In this document: one piece after another, positions 28,515-35,797 of the stretch
How positions within the stretch are numbered: position 1 is the first letter of the stretch
How the letters are laid out: each line of letters opens with the position of its first letter
NCBI GenBank assembly: GCA_031398975.1
Contig: JANNOI010000060.1
Coordinates: 1-40,904, forward strand
Source of the DNA: JAKFWI01 sp031398975
GTDB lineage: Bacteria > Pseudomonadota > Alphaproteobacteria > Caulobacterales > Aquidulcibacteraceae
Direction: 5' to 3'
Length of the DNA: 40,904 nucleotides
Made by a program: the position numbers and the translations under genes
The notes under the pieces: model-generated
The model's input: the letters and a program-made list of their open reading frames with translations, nothing else
Database searches by the model: none
Told to the model about the DNA's origin: nothing

Positions 28515-29223
28515 CCACCATGTGGCGTCGGGAAGCGGCGGGTTCACGGATCGTGAAGGCGCGGGCATGGGCGTTCCATTCGAGGGTAAGGAAAAGGCCG
28601 GGCGCACCCATCCGGTTGCGCGCCAGGCGGGCGTGGAAGGCGGGGGGTCCCAGCTCGCGCGCCGCCTCGGGGCTTTGGAGAAAGCTGGGCGCGGAGCCGA
28701 CGCGCCAGCGTGTCCAGGCAGCGCTTGGAGCCCCGGCATGGGAGGCCGCGCAAACCAGCAGGCACGTGCTGGAGCCCCGCTCCCCCGCCAGCAGCAGACG
28801 GCGCGAGGCGGTCAAGTCCAGCGCCCGGGCGCTGGCGCCCAGCGCGCAGATCACCACCGCGCCGGAAACCCGCAGCGCCTGCTCCGTCGCCCATAGCGCC
28901 TCCTCCCGCCGCTCCGCGCGCACCACCAGCGCCTGGGGGAGATCGAGGCCGAACGCGCCCATCCCTTCGGGATGGAGCCCCCCTACCTCCTCGAACGCCC
29001 CCCCATCGCCGGCGAGCACCAGCGCCGAACGGCGTGCGCCTGGCGCCGCCGCCTTCTCGATCCCCCAGGCGAGCGCGAAGCCGAGCGCCGCCATCTCCTC
29101 GCCCGGGGCGGCGGGCGCGGCCTCGTGCAGGGCCCCTTGGAGCGTCGCGAAAGGCGCACGCGCCCCAAAGGGCTCAGAGAGGGCGGATGGCTCAGAGAGG
29201 GCGGAGGGGAAGGCCAGGGTCAT
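28450..29223 (-). CDS. imuA: ImuA, SOS mutasome RecA-like protein
   Basis: 257 residues. ImuA is a RecA/SulA-related protein needed for DnaE2-dependent mutagenesis. Family blocks: ATLQGALHEAAPA, ALGFALAWGIE, EGMGAFGLDLPQALVVRAERREEALWATEQALR, DLTASRRLLLAGE, TRWRVGSAPS and LGPPAFHARLARNRMGAPGLFLTLEW. The start at 29223 directly abuts a perfect SOS box (29224-29238), so there is no room for a normal Shine-Dalgarno; a leaderless mRNA is likely. The N-terminus contains a duplicated SALSEP unit from an 18-bp tandem repeat (29171-29205). Confidence 0.9.
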   Translation of the reverse strand: MTLAFPSALSEPSALSEPFGARAPFATLQGALHEAAPAAPGEEMAALGFALAWGIEKAAAPGARRSALVLAGDGGAFEEVGGLHPEGMGAFGLDLPQALVVRAERREEALWATEQALRVSGAVVICALGASARALDLTASRRLLLAGERGSSTCLLVCAASHAGAPSAAWTRWRVGSAPSFLQSPEAARELGPPAFHARLARNRMGAPGLFLTLEWNAHARAFTIREPAASRRHMVDGAVGGAFGDRSAAPRRGRAS

Positions 29224-29263
29224 GTTCTTATTTTGTTCTAAACCCCTTACGCCCTCGACGCAA
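29224..29263 (-). promoter_or_regulatory. imuA promoter with perfect alphaproteobacterial SOS box
   Basis: GTTCTTATTTTGTTC (29224-29238) fits GTTC-N7-GTTC exactly. On the minus strand, TTGCGT (29263-29258) and TAGAAC (29240-29235) are 17 bases apart, so LexA bound at the box would cover the -10 and the start point. The predicted start lies within about 6 bases of the imuA ATG. The box is also ~160 bases upstream of the divergent esterase gene. Confidence 0.8.
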
Positions 29264-29398
29264 GGCCCGCGCCCCCGCGGCGCCGTCTTGACGCCTTTTT
29301 CACCGCTACAACCTTCTTCGGGCGTTTCCCTGCGGCGCCGAAACCCGTTTCCCGCGTTACAGGGATCGCCGCCCCGCTCCCGGCTTCGCGGAGGAAAG

Positions 29399-30061
29399 AT
29401 GCTAAGACCGATTTTGCTGGCGCTCGCGTTGGCCGCCTTCACCGCCTGCCCACCCCCTCGCCTCGCCCAGGCGGCGGAGATCGCGGTCTCCCAGCCGCTG
29501 CGCATTGTGGCCTTCGGCGACAGCCTGACCTCGGGATACGGGTTGAAGCCCCAACAATCCTTTCCCGTCCAGCTCGAGCGCGAATTGCGCGGGGCGGGCT
29601 ACGCCGTGGCTGTGGAGAACGCCAGCGCGGTGGGAGACACCACCGCCACCGCCTTGGCGCGTCTCGAACGCGCCGTCCCCGCCGACGCAGAGGCCGTGAT
29701 CATCGAACTCGGCGCCAACGACATGCTCTGGGGCGAAGACCCCTCCCGCATCCGGCAAAATCTGGACGCGATCATCACCCGGCTGAAAGCGCGCGGACAG
29801 AAAGTGATCCTGTTGGGGATGGTCGCCATCCCGTTCTGGAGTAACGCCTACCGCCAAGCCTTCGACGCGATGTACCACGACCTCGCCCGCAAGCACCGGA
29901 TCCCGCTCGACCCGTTCGTGCTCTATGGGGTGGTGTTGGATCCCGGGCTCAACCAACCCGACGGCATCCATCCCAACGCCGCGGGCGCAGCCGCGATGGC
30001 CAAGCGGCTTGCCCCGTTCGTGGCTTCCTCGCTGGGCTTGCGGGCCCCGCCCGAGGGCTAG
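29399..30061 (+). CDS. Exported SGNH/GDSL hydrolase (TesA-like arylesterase)
   Basis: 220 residues. An N-terminal signal peptide (cut likely after AQA, about residue 25) is followed by the four SGNH blocks: GDSLTSGYG with Ser42, the Gly block (ENASAVGDTT), GANDMLWG, and DGIHPNAAG with the catalytic Asp/His. A Cys17 in FTAC could instead be a weak lipobox. TesA-type enzymes hydrolyse acyl-thioesters, aryl esters and lysophospholipids in the periplasm. The ATG at 29399 follows GAGGAAAG. It is divergent from imuA; whether it responds to DNA damage is unknown. Confidence 0.92.
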   Translation: MLRPILLALALAAFTACPPPRLAQAAEIAVSQPLRIVAFGDSLTSGYGLKPQQSFPVQLERELRGAGYAVAVENASAVGDTTATALARLERAVPADAEAVIIELGANDMLWGEDPSRIRQNLDAIITRLKARGQKVILLGMVAIPFWSNAYRQAFDAMYHDLARKHRIPLDPFVLYGVVLDPGLNQPDGIHPNAAGAAAMAKRLAPFVASSLGLRAPPEG

Positions 30062-30130
30062 GCGCCCGCCTCCTCACCGAGCCCGGCTTCGGCTACCGCT
30101 TTTCTCCCAAATAAGCGCGCAAGCGGGGGC

Positions 30131-30159
30131 TTGACGCCCGGCCTTGAGCCGCCACATGA
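30131..30159 (+). promoter_or_regulatory. Weak candidate promoter upstream of the TerC-family gene
   Basis: TTGACG (30131-30136) is followed after 17 bases by ACATGA (30154-30159). The -35 is good and the -10 poor. It would give a leader of about 95 bases containing the inverted repeat described at 30174-30255. Confidence 0.25.
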
Positions 30160-30173
30160 GCGCGTGATCCGGG

Positions 30174-30255
30174 CCCCTCTGGCGAGAGCTTTTGCGCCCT
30201 CGTGATGTCGGATCGCTTCACCAAGGACGCGCCGCGCGGCGCGCGATCAGAGGGG
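30174..30255 (+). promoter_or_regulatory. Structured 5' leader of the TerC-family gene, pairing that covers the ribosome binding site
   Basis: CCCCTCTG (30174-30181) is the exact reverse complement of CAGAGGGG (30248-30255), with wobble pairs extending it on both sides. The second arm contains the Shine-Dalgarno of the gene starting at 30263. Inside lie two smaller hairpins (GGCG...CGCC near 30181-30200 and a GC-rich palindrome near 30228-30243). This has the shape of a translational switch. I could not fit it to the yybP-ykoY manganese riboswitch consensus that often precedes this gene family. Confidence 0.4.
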
Positions 30256-30262
30256 TTCCGCG

Positions 30263-31300
30263 ATGGACGTGTTGTCTCACGCCTTTTTGGGCTGGCCGGT
30301 CTGGGTGTGGGTGGGCTTTCTCGGCGCGGTAGCGGCGCTGCTCGCGCTCGACCTCGGCGTGATGAACCGGAAAGACCACGTCATCGGGGTGCGGGAATCG
30401 CTTGTCACCTCTGCGATCTATATCGGCCTCGGCGTCGCCTTTACGGGTGTGATCTATTGGCTTTATGGGCAGAGCGCCCCGGTCGACGGCCTGGACCCCC
30501 AGCTCGCCACGTCCGACAATGGCGAGCGCGCGCGCCTGGCGGCCCAGCTCTACCTGACCGGCTTCGTCGTCGAAAAGACGCTCGCGCTCGACAACGTGTT
30601 CGTGATCTCGCTGATCTTCAGCGCTTTCGCGGTCCCCGCCCTCTACCAGCACCGCGTGCTGTTCTGGGGCGTGATCGGGGTGCTGGTCCTGCGCGGACTC
30701 ATGATCGGGCTGGGCGCGGCGCTCGTGTCGCAATTCAGCTGGGTGCTCTACGGGTTCGGCGCCTTCCTGATCTGGACGGGCGTGGCGATGCTGCGGCGCG
30801 ACCATGCGCCCGACCCTTCGAAGAGCAAGCTGCTCGCCTTCCTGAAACGCCATATGCGCGTGACCGAAACGCTCGAGGGCTCCCGCTTCCTCGTGCGCAA
30901 GCCCCATCCGGTGACCGGCAAGGACGTGATCTGGGCCACGCCCCTCCTGCTCGCGCTCATCGTGGTGGAGATGGCTGATCTCGTGTTCGCGGTGGATTCG
31001 GTGCCGGCGATCTTTGCGATCACCGCCGATCCCTTCATCGTCTACACCTCGAACATCTTCGCAATCCTCGGCCTGCGCGCGCTCTATTTCGCGCTCGCCG
31101 CGATGATCCATCGGTTCGCCTATTTGAAATACGCCCTTTCGGCGACGCTCATCTTCATCGGCGCGAAAATCTTCCTCGGCGATTTCTTCCCCGGCGGTAA
31201 ATTCCCGCCGACCTGGTCGCTCACCATCACGATCGCCCTTCTGGGCGCGGGGATCTTCTACTCGCTGTGGCGCACCCGCAGCGCGCGGCTTCCCGCTTGA
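30263..31300 (+). CDS. TerC/Alx-family integral membrane protein, probable metal (manganese) exporter
   Basis: 345 residues with about eight or nine membrane segments. The family signatures are an early acidic membrane helix (VAALLALDLGVMNRKDH), FVVEKTLALDNVFVISLIFSAF and ADLVFAVDSVPAIFAIT, with conserved acidic residues inside helices. This is the long form (with RxxVTETLEGSRFLVRKP in the central loop) similar to E. coli Alx. Members export Mn2+ or support metal loading of secreted proteins; tellurite resistance is the historical name only. GAGGGG precedes the ATG at 30263 and is sequestered in a predicted leader structure. Confidence 0.92.
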   Translation: MDVLSHAFLGWPVWVWVGFLGAVAALLALDLGVMNRKDHVIGVRESLVTSAIYIGLGVAFTGVIYWLYGQSAPVDGLDPQLATSDNGERARLAAQLYLTGFVVEKTLALDNVFVISLIFSAFAVPALYQHRVLFWGVIGVLVLRGLMIGLGAALVSQFSWVLYGFGAFLIWTGVAMLRRDHAPDPSKSKLLAFLKRHMRVTETLEGSRFLVRKPHPVTGKDVIWATPLLLALIVVEMADLVFAVDSVPAIFAITADPFIVYTSNIFAILGLRALYFALAAMIHRFAYLKYALSATLIFIGAKIFLGDFFPGGKFPPTWSLTITIALLGAGIFYSLWRTRSARLPA

Positions 31301-31358
31301 GGCCTCGCATGGACGGGGTTGCATGCGCCGCGCCGGCCCCGTTTATGCTTGACGAAAA

Positions 31359-31380
31359 GCCGGCCGCCGCGGCGGCCGGC
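31359..31380. repeat. Perfect 22-bp GC-only palindrome between TerC-family and UPF0114 genes
   Basis: GCCGGCCGCCG is followed immediately by its reverse complement. A hairpin from a palindrome without a loop is possible in RNA with a few unpaired bases. No T-run follows. It may terminate the upstream transcript or be a dispersed GC palindrome. It lies 42 bases before the next start codon. Confidence 0.5.
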
Positions 31381-31422
31381 CCCGCGGCGCCAGGCTAAGG
31401 TTTTGATCGGCTAAGGAAAAGC

Positions 31423-32013
31423 ATGTCCTCGCCAACCCTCACCCCCGAGACGCCCGCCCGCTCTCCTTCCGGCTCCACCGGCGCGCTCGAGCGCAGCGTC
31501 GAGAATTTGATCTTCGCCAGCCGCTGGCTGATGGCGCCCATCTATCTCGGCCTGATCGGCAGCCTCGCGATCCTCGTCTACACCTTCTTCTCCGAGCTCG
31601 CCCAGCAGCTCCCCAAGATCACCTCGATGAGCGAGGCCGACATCATCCTCCTGGTGCTGACGCTGGTGGACCTTTCGCTCGCCGGCAATCTGGTGCTGAT
31701 CGTGATCTTTTCCGGCTATGAGAACTTCGTCTCGCGCATCGACGCCGCCCAACACAAGGACCGGCCGACCTGGATGGGCACGCTCGACTTCTCCGGGCTG
31801 AAGATCAAGCTGGCCACCTCGATCGTGGCGATCAGCGGCATCCACCTGCTCAAAGTGTTCATGAACCTGGACGATTACACGCCCACGCAATTGCTTTGGT
31901 TCACGATCATCCATCTGGCCTTCGTGCTCTCGGGCCTCTGCTTTGCGCTGATGGACTGGATACAGTCGGCCGCCAAAGGCGGCTCCGCGCACCGAACCGA
32001 CGGGGCCTATTAG
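31423..32013 (+). CDS. UPF0114 (YqhA-like) membrane protein
   Basis: 196 residues. After an ~20-residue Pro/Ser tail comes LERSVENLIFASRWLMAPIYLGLIGSLAI, the UPF0114 signature, then further membrane segments (ADIILLVLTLVDLSLAGNLVLIVIFSGYENFVSRID, LATSIVAISGIHLLKVF, IHLAFVLSGLCFALMDWI). About four helices. The function is unknown in all members known to me. AAGGA lies five bases before the ATG. It follows the TerC-like gene by 122 bases and converges on ilvD. Confidence 0.9.
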   Translation: MSSPTLTPETPARSPSGSTGALERSVENLIFASRWLMAPIYLGLIGSLAILVYTFFSELAQQLPKITSMSEADIILLVLTLVDLSLAGNLVLIVIFSGYENFVSRIDAAQHKDRPTWMGTLDFSGLKIKLATSIVAISGIHLLKVFMNLDDYTPTQLLWFTIIHLAFVLSGLCFALMDWIQSAAKGGSAHRTDGAY

Positions 32014-32060
32014 GCGCAGAACATGAAAGAGCGCGAGCGAGGGAGCGGTAGTCTGCGCCT
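32012..32060. terminator. Inverted repeat between convergent UPF0114 gene and ilvD
   Basis: AGGCGCAGA (32012-32020) and TCTGCGCCT (32052-32060) are exact inverted copies separated by 31 bases. The left arm begins within the stop codon region of the UPF0114 gene. No T-run. Position in a 122-bp convergent gap suggests a transcription end; the large loop makes this uncertain. Confidence 0.35.
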
Positions 32061-32135
32061 CATGGCGTTCCCCGGCGCGGGCGTGTTGCGCGCGCCCGAC
32101 GCGCCTGACAGCCGCTGTTTGGCAGGGCTTTAGGC

Positions 32136-33839
32136 CTAAGCGCCGTAGGGGTCCCACTCCACCGGCCCATTATGGGTGATCGCGCCGGAGGGAGCGTCCT
32201 GCACCAGGGCCGCGTATTTCGCCATCGCGCCCGCGAGGCGGCGTACCGGGGGCGTCCAGGCGGCGCGGCGGGCCGCGAGCGTCTCGGGCGGGACCTTCAG
32301 ATCGATGCGCCCGGCGGGGACGTCGATGCGCACGATATCGCCCGTCTCCACCAGCGCGATCGGGCCCCCGACCGCGGCCTCCGGCGCGGCGTGGCCGATG
32401 CAAATTCCGCGCGTGGCCCCCGAGAAGCGCCCGTCCGTGATCAGCGCCACCTTCTCGCCCATGCCCTGGCCGTAGATCGTCGCCGTCACCGCCAGCATCT
32501 CGCGCATGCCCGGCCCGCCCTTGGGCCCCTCATAGCGCACGATGATCACCTCGCCCGCCGCATAGGCGCGCGCGCGGACGGCGGCGGCGCAGGCCTCTTC
32601 GCTCGCAAACACCCGGGCGGGGCCCTCGAACACCGTGGTGGAAAGGCCCGCCGTCTTGAGGATCGCGCCGTCGGGGCAGAGGTCCCCGCGCAGCACTTTG
32701 AGGCCCCCGCTGGCGGCGCGGGGATTGTCGCGTAGGCGGATCACCGCCCCGTCGGGCTCGGGCGCGCGGGCGGCCGCGTCCGCGAGGCTTGACCCCTCGA
32801 TATGGGGGACCGTCCCGTCCACCGCCCCGCACGCGATCAAAGCCTTGATCAGCACCCCCACCCCGCCGATGCGATGCACGTCGAGCGCGTGGTAGCGCCC
32901 GCCCGGGCGCAGATCGGCGATCAGGGGCGTGCGGTCGAACACGGCGGCGATGTCGTCGAGCGTGAAGGCGATCCCCGCCTCGTTGGCGAGCGCGGAGAGG
33001 TGCAGCACGGCGTTGGTGGAGCCCCCGGTGGCGGCGACGATCGCGGCGGCGTTCTCCAGCCCCCTCCGGGTCACGAGATCGCGCGGCAGCGGCCCCCCGC
33101 GCGCGATCGCCGCCATCGCGAGGCGCCCCGCCGTGCGCCCCAGGTCCTGGCGGGCGGGATCGACCGCGGGGATCATGGACGAGCCGATCGGGGCGAAGCC
33201 CAGCACCTCCGAGACCATGCCCATCGTATTGGCGGTGAACTGGCCCGCGCACGCGCCCACGCCCGGCACAGCCACCCGCTCGAGCGCATCGAGCTCGTCG
33301 CTGCTCATCTCCCCGGCGGCCACCCGGCCCGGCCCCTCGATCGCATCGAGGATGCAGACGTCGCGCCCGCCGAGCCGGGTGGGCAGCGCGGCGCCCCCGA
33401 ACACGAACACGGACGCCACATTGCAGCGGACCATGCCCATCATGATCCCCGGCAGCGTCTTGTCGCAGCCCCCATACCCGACGAGCCCGTCATAGGCGTG
33501 CGCGTGCGCCACCGCCTCCACCGAATCCGCGATGATCTCCCGCGAGATCAGGCTGAACTTCATGCCCGGATGGTTGAGCGAGAGCCCGTCCGACACCGCG
33601 ATCGTGGTGAATTCCCGCGGCGTGCCGCCAGCCTCGCGGATGGCCTGTTTAGCATAGGCCGCCTGCTCGCTCAAATTGACCGTACACGGCGTGACCTCGG
33701 AGGCCGTGGTGACGACGCCGACGAAGGGCTGGGCGATCTCGGCGTCGGAGAGCCCCATGGCGCGCAGGAAGGCGCGGTGGGCCGCGCGGTCGGGCCCATC
33801 GGTGACGAGGCGGGAACGCAAGCGGGGGCGCTCGGTCAT
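32136..33839 (-). CDS. ilvD: Dihydroxy-acid dehydratase
   Basis: Dehydrates 2,3-dihydroxy-isovalerate and -methylvalerate in valine/isoleucine synthesis; an Fe-S, Mg-dependent IlvD/Edd enzyme. 567 residues. Iron-sulfur ligands are seen in TPCTVNL, GYGGCDKTLPG and GACAGQFTANTMGM, and the C-terminal swivel has DGRFSGATRGICIGHAAPEA. The length and the FVGVVTTASEVTPC opening fit IlvD rather than phosphogluconate dehydratase, although sugar-acid dehydratases of this family are related. The start at 33839 overlaps the stop of the upstream dehydrogenase (ATGA). Pairing with a 2-hydroxyacid dehydrogenase leaves open a sugar-acid role. Confidence 0.9.
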   Translation of the reverse strand: MTERPRLRSRLVTDGPDRAAHRAFLRAMGLSDAEIAQPFVGVVTTASEVTPCTVNLSEQAAYAKQAIREAGGTPREFTTIAVSDGLSLNHPGMKFSLISREIIADSVEAVAHAHAYDGLVGYGGCDKTLPGIMMGMVRCNVASVFVFGGAALPTRLGGRDVCILDAIEGPGRVAAGEMSSDELDALERVAVPGVGACAGQFTANTMGMVSEVLGFAPIGSSMIPAVDPARQDLGRTAGRLAMAAIARGGPLPRDLVTRRGLENAAAIVAATGGSTNAVLHLSALANEAGIAFTLDDIAAVFDRTPLIADLRPGGRYHALDVHRIGGVGVLIKALIACGAVDGTVPHIEGSSLADAAARAPEPDGAVIRLRDNPRAASGGLKVLRGDLCPDGAILKTAGLSTTVFEGPARVFASEEACAAAVRARAYAAGEVIIVRYEGPKGGPGMREMLAVTATIYGQGMGEKVALITDGRFSGATRGICIGHAAPEAAVGGPIALVETGDIVRIDVPAGRIDLKVPPETLAARRAAWTPPVRRLAGAMAKYAALVQDAPSGAITHNGPVEWDPYGA

Positions 33840-34768
33840 GGCGCTTCTTCTTTCAGGGGCACGGAATGGGGCGGAGGCCGGCCTTCGAGAAAGGCGCGCA
33901 CGCTCTCCACCACCATCGCGCCCATCGCCTCGCGCGTCTCGCGGGTGGCGCTGCCCTGGTGGGGCTGCAGCAGCGTGCGGGGGCTCGCGATCAGGCCCGG
34001 ATGCGGGAAGGGCTCGTTCTCGAACACGTCGAGCGCGGCGAAGCCCAGCGCCCCGCTTTCCAGCGCGGCCGCGAGCGCGGCCTCGTCCACCACCTCCCCC
34101 CGCGCGACGTTCACTAAGATGCCCTCCGGGCCCAGCGCGGCGAGCACCTCCGCGTCCACCAGCCGGCGGGTCTCGGCGCTGGCGGCCACCGTCAAGACTA
34201 AGGCGTCGCAGGCTTTGGCGAGCGCGCGGAGATCGGGCTCGTAGCGGACGGTTTGGCTCGCGAAGGGGGTCCGGTTCCAGGCCCGCACCGCCATCCCGAG
34301 CGCTGCAAGGCGCGACGCCACAGCGCGTCCGATGCGGCCATAGCCCACGATCCCCACGGTGCGCCCCCGCAGGCTGCGCCCGAGCGGGGCAGGCCCTTTC
34401 GCCCAGCCGCCGGACCGGACGAACGCGTCCCCGGACGCAAGCCCGCGCGCGGCGGCCAGCAGCAGCAGCACCGCGAAGTCCGCGACATCGTCGGTCAGCG
34501 CGTCGGGGGTGTTGGTCACGGTCGCGCCCCGGGCGCGGGCGTGGGCGAGGTCGACCCGGTCCAGCCCGACGCCGAACACCGCGACCAGCGCGGGGCCCGC
34601 AAGCGCCTCGATCGCCGCCGCCGACGCGCCCTTGCCGGCATTGGTCACGAGCACGCGGGCGGGCGAGGCTTCCCCCGTAAAGGGCTGCACGTCGGCGAGC
34701 GCCGTCAGCGCCGCCTGCGCCGCCGGCGGCAGCGCCCCGATCTGATCCACCCGCGGCTTTCCACGCAT
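33836..34768 (-). CDS. D-isomer-specific 2-hydroxyacid dehydrogenase (NAD(P)-dependent)
   Basis: 310 residues. The Rossmann motif GIVGYGRIGRAVASRLAALG lies in the middle. The catalytic trio is visible: Arg in LVNVARGEVVDE, Glu in DVFENEPFPH and His in LLQPHQGSAT. FGVGLDRVDLAHARARGATVTNTP is the usual segment before it. It reduces glyoxylate, hydroxypyruvate or similar 2-oxo acids; specificity is not readable. It is translationally coupled to ilvD (4-bp overlap). Confidence 0.92.
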   Translation of the reverse strand: MRGKPRVDQIGALPPAAQAALTALADVQPFTGEASPARVLVTNAGKGASAAAIEALAGPALVAVFGVGLDRVDLAHARARGATVTNTPDALTDDVADFAVLLLLAAARGLASGDAFVRSGGWAKGPAPLGRSLRGRTVGIVGYGRIGRAVASRLAALGMAVRAWNRTPFASQTVRYEPDLRALAKACDALVLTVAASAETRRLVDAEVLAALGPEGILVNVARGEVVDEAALAAALESGALGFAALDVFENEPFPHPGLIASPRTLLQPHQGSATRETREAMGAMVVESVRAFLEGRPPPHSVPLKEEAP

Positions 34769-35149
34769 CCCCCCTCATGGCCGAGGCCGCGGCGCGGGGC
34801 AAGCGCGCGCGGAAAGCCGCGCCGCACCCCGCCGCGCCGCCTTCAGAAAACGGGTAGCAAAATCAATGCATACGGATAACTCAAGAGGAGAGCGCCGGCG
34901 GCATAAGTATGTGCGGTGATTTAAAGCCGCCGGCCCAGAAGTAATCCAACACGCTGAAGCACTTACAAATGTCCGGACATGAATTCGGTATCCGAATTTA
35001 CAGCAGAAGTCGTGTTGCCGCTTGACGACAGAATAATAACACGGAACTATGGGTACAGTTAATTGCGCATCGGGGTAGCGCCCCCGTCGCCATCCCCTGA
35101 GCCGCGTGAAGCCGCCCTCCGAGATCGTCATTTCCAGAGGATATCGCCC
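34769..35149 (+). promoter_or_regulatory. 381-bp AT-enriched control region upstream of the phosphoramidate operon
   Basis: No gene is supported here. The part from about 34850 to 35065 is clearly richer in A and T than its surroundings. It holds a 9-bp inverted repeat (GCCGGCGGC 34894-34902 with GCCGCCGGC 34926-34934), a 17-bp dyad AATTCGGTATCCGAATT (34982-34998) and a promoter-like pair: TTGACG (35022-35027), 17 bases, AACTAT (35045-35050). The dyad centre lies roughly 67 bases before the predicted start point, a usual place for an activator. The kinase Shine-Dalgarno AGAGG is near 35136. The low GC may also mark an old insertion boundary. Confidence 0.5.
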
Positions 35150-35797
35150 ATGGTCGCCCCGTCACCGCCGGCGCATTTCGATCCCGTGGAGGCGGCGCAG
35201 GCGCGCGCCCACATCCACGCCGGGGCCCACGCCCCGGCCCACCCCCACGCCCCGGCCAACGCCCCGGCCCATGCGAGCGTGTTCTGGATCACGGGTCTGC
35301 CCGGCGCCGGCAAGACGACGCTGGCCGCGCGCCTTTCCGCCCGCTTGCGCGCCCGCACCGGCGCGGTGGTGACGCTGCTCGACGGGGATCGCCTGCGGAT
35401 CATTTTCGGCGCGCGCTACGGCTATGGCGGCGCCGACCGCCGCGCGCTCGCCATGAGCTACGGGCGGCTTTGCGCCGAACTCTCAAGTCAGGGCGCCACC
35501 GTCGTCTGCGCCACGGTTTCCATGTTCGAGGAGGTGCGCGACTGGAACCGCAACGCGATGCCGCGCTACCGCGAAATCTATCTGCGCGCGCCGATCGAAG
35601 TCTTGCAGCGCCGCCACCCAAAGGGCCTCTACGCCGCCGCCCGCGACGGGCGTATGCGAAACGTGCCCGGGATGGATCTGGCGATCGAGGAGCCCACCCG
35701 CGCCGACATCGTCATCGACGACGACGGCGAAAAGACCGAGGCGGAGATCGCCGAACTCGTGTTCGCCGGCCTGCGCCTGCTGGGGGAGGAAGTCTGA
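35150..35797 (+). CDS. CysC-like kinase, probable cytidine diphosphoramidate 3'-kinase (Cj1415-like)
   Basis: 215 residues with the APS-kinase fold: Walker A GLPGAGKTTLA (49-59), LLDGDRLR, and the lid YLRAPIEVLQRRHPKGLYAAARDGRMRNVPGMD. By fold alone it would be adenylylsulfate kinase, but no sulfate-activation gene is nearby. Instead it heads an operon matching C. jejuni Cj1415-Cj1420. In that pathway the CysC-like Cj1415 phosphorylates the 3'-OH of cytidine diphosphoramidate. An unusual N-terminal extension (about 8-42) is rich in His, Ala and Pro with seven histidines. The start at 35150 follows AGAGG by about 9 bases. The stop overlaps the methyltransferase start (TGATG). Confidence 0.75.
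   Translation: MVAPSPPAHFDPVEAAQARAHIHAGAHAPAHPHAPANAPAHASVFWITGLPGAGKTTLAARLSARLRARTGAVVTLLDGDRLRIIFGARYGYGGADRRALAMSYGRLCAELSSQGATVVCATVSMFEEVRDWNRNAMPRYREIYLRAPIEVLQRRHPKGLYAAARDGRMRNVPGMDLAIEEPTRADIVIDDDGEKTEAEIAELVFAGLRLLGEEV

Noticed and set aside
30062..30262. yybP-ykoY manganese riboswitch before the TerC-family gene
   Set aside because: The gene family invites it, but I could not find the conserved aptamer loops; only a ribosome-site-sequestering pairing is reported.
34775..35131. 118-codon minus-strand frame in the control region
   Set aside because: No ribosome binding site, no domain, unusual composition for this genome, and it covers promoter and dyad elements of the downstream operon.
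35150..35797. Adenylylsulfate kinase of sulfate assimilation (cysC)
   Set aside because: The fold fits, but no cysD, cysN or cysH is nearby and the four coupled neighbours match the cytidine diphosphoramidate pathway, where a CysC-like kinase is known.
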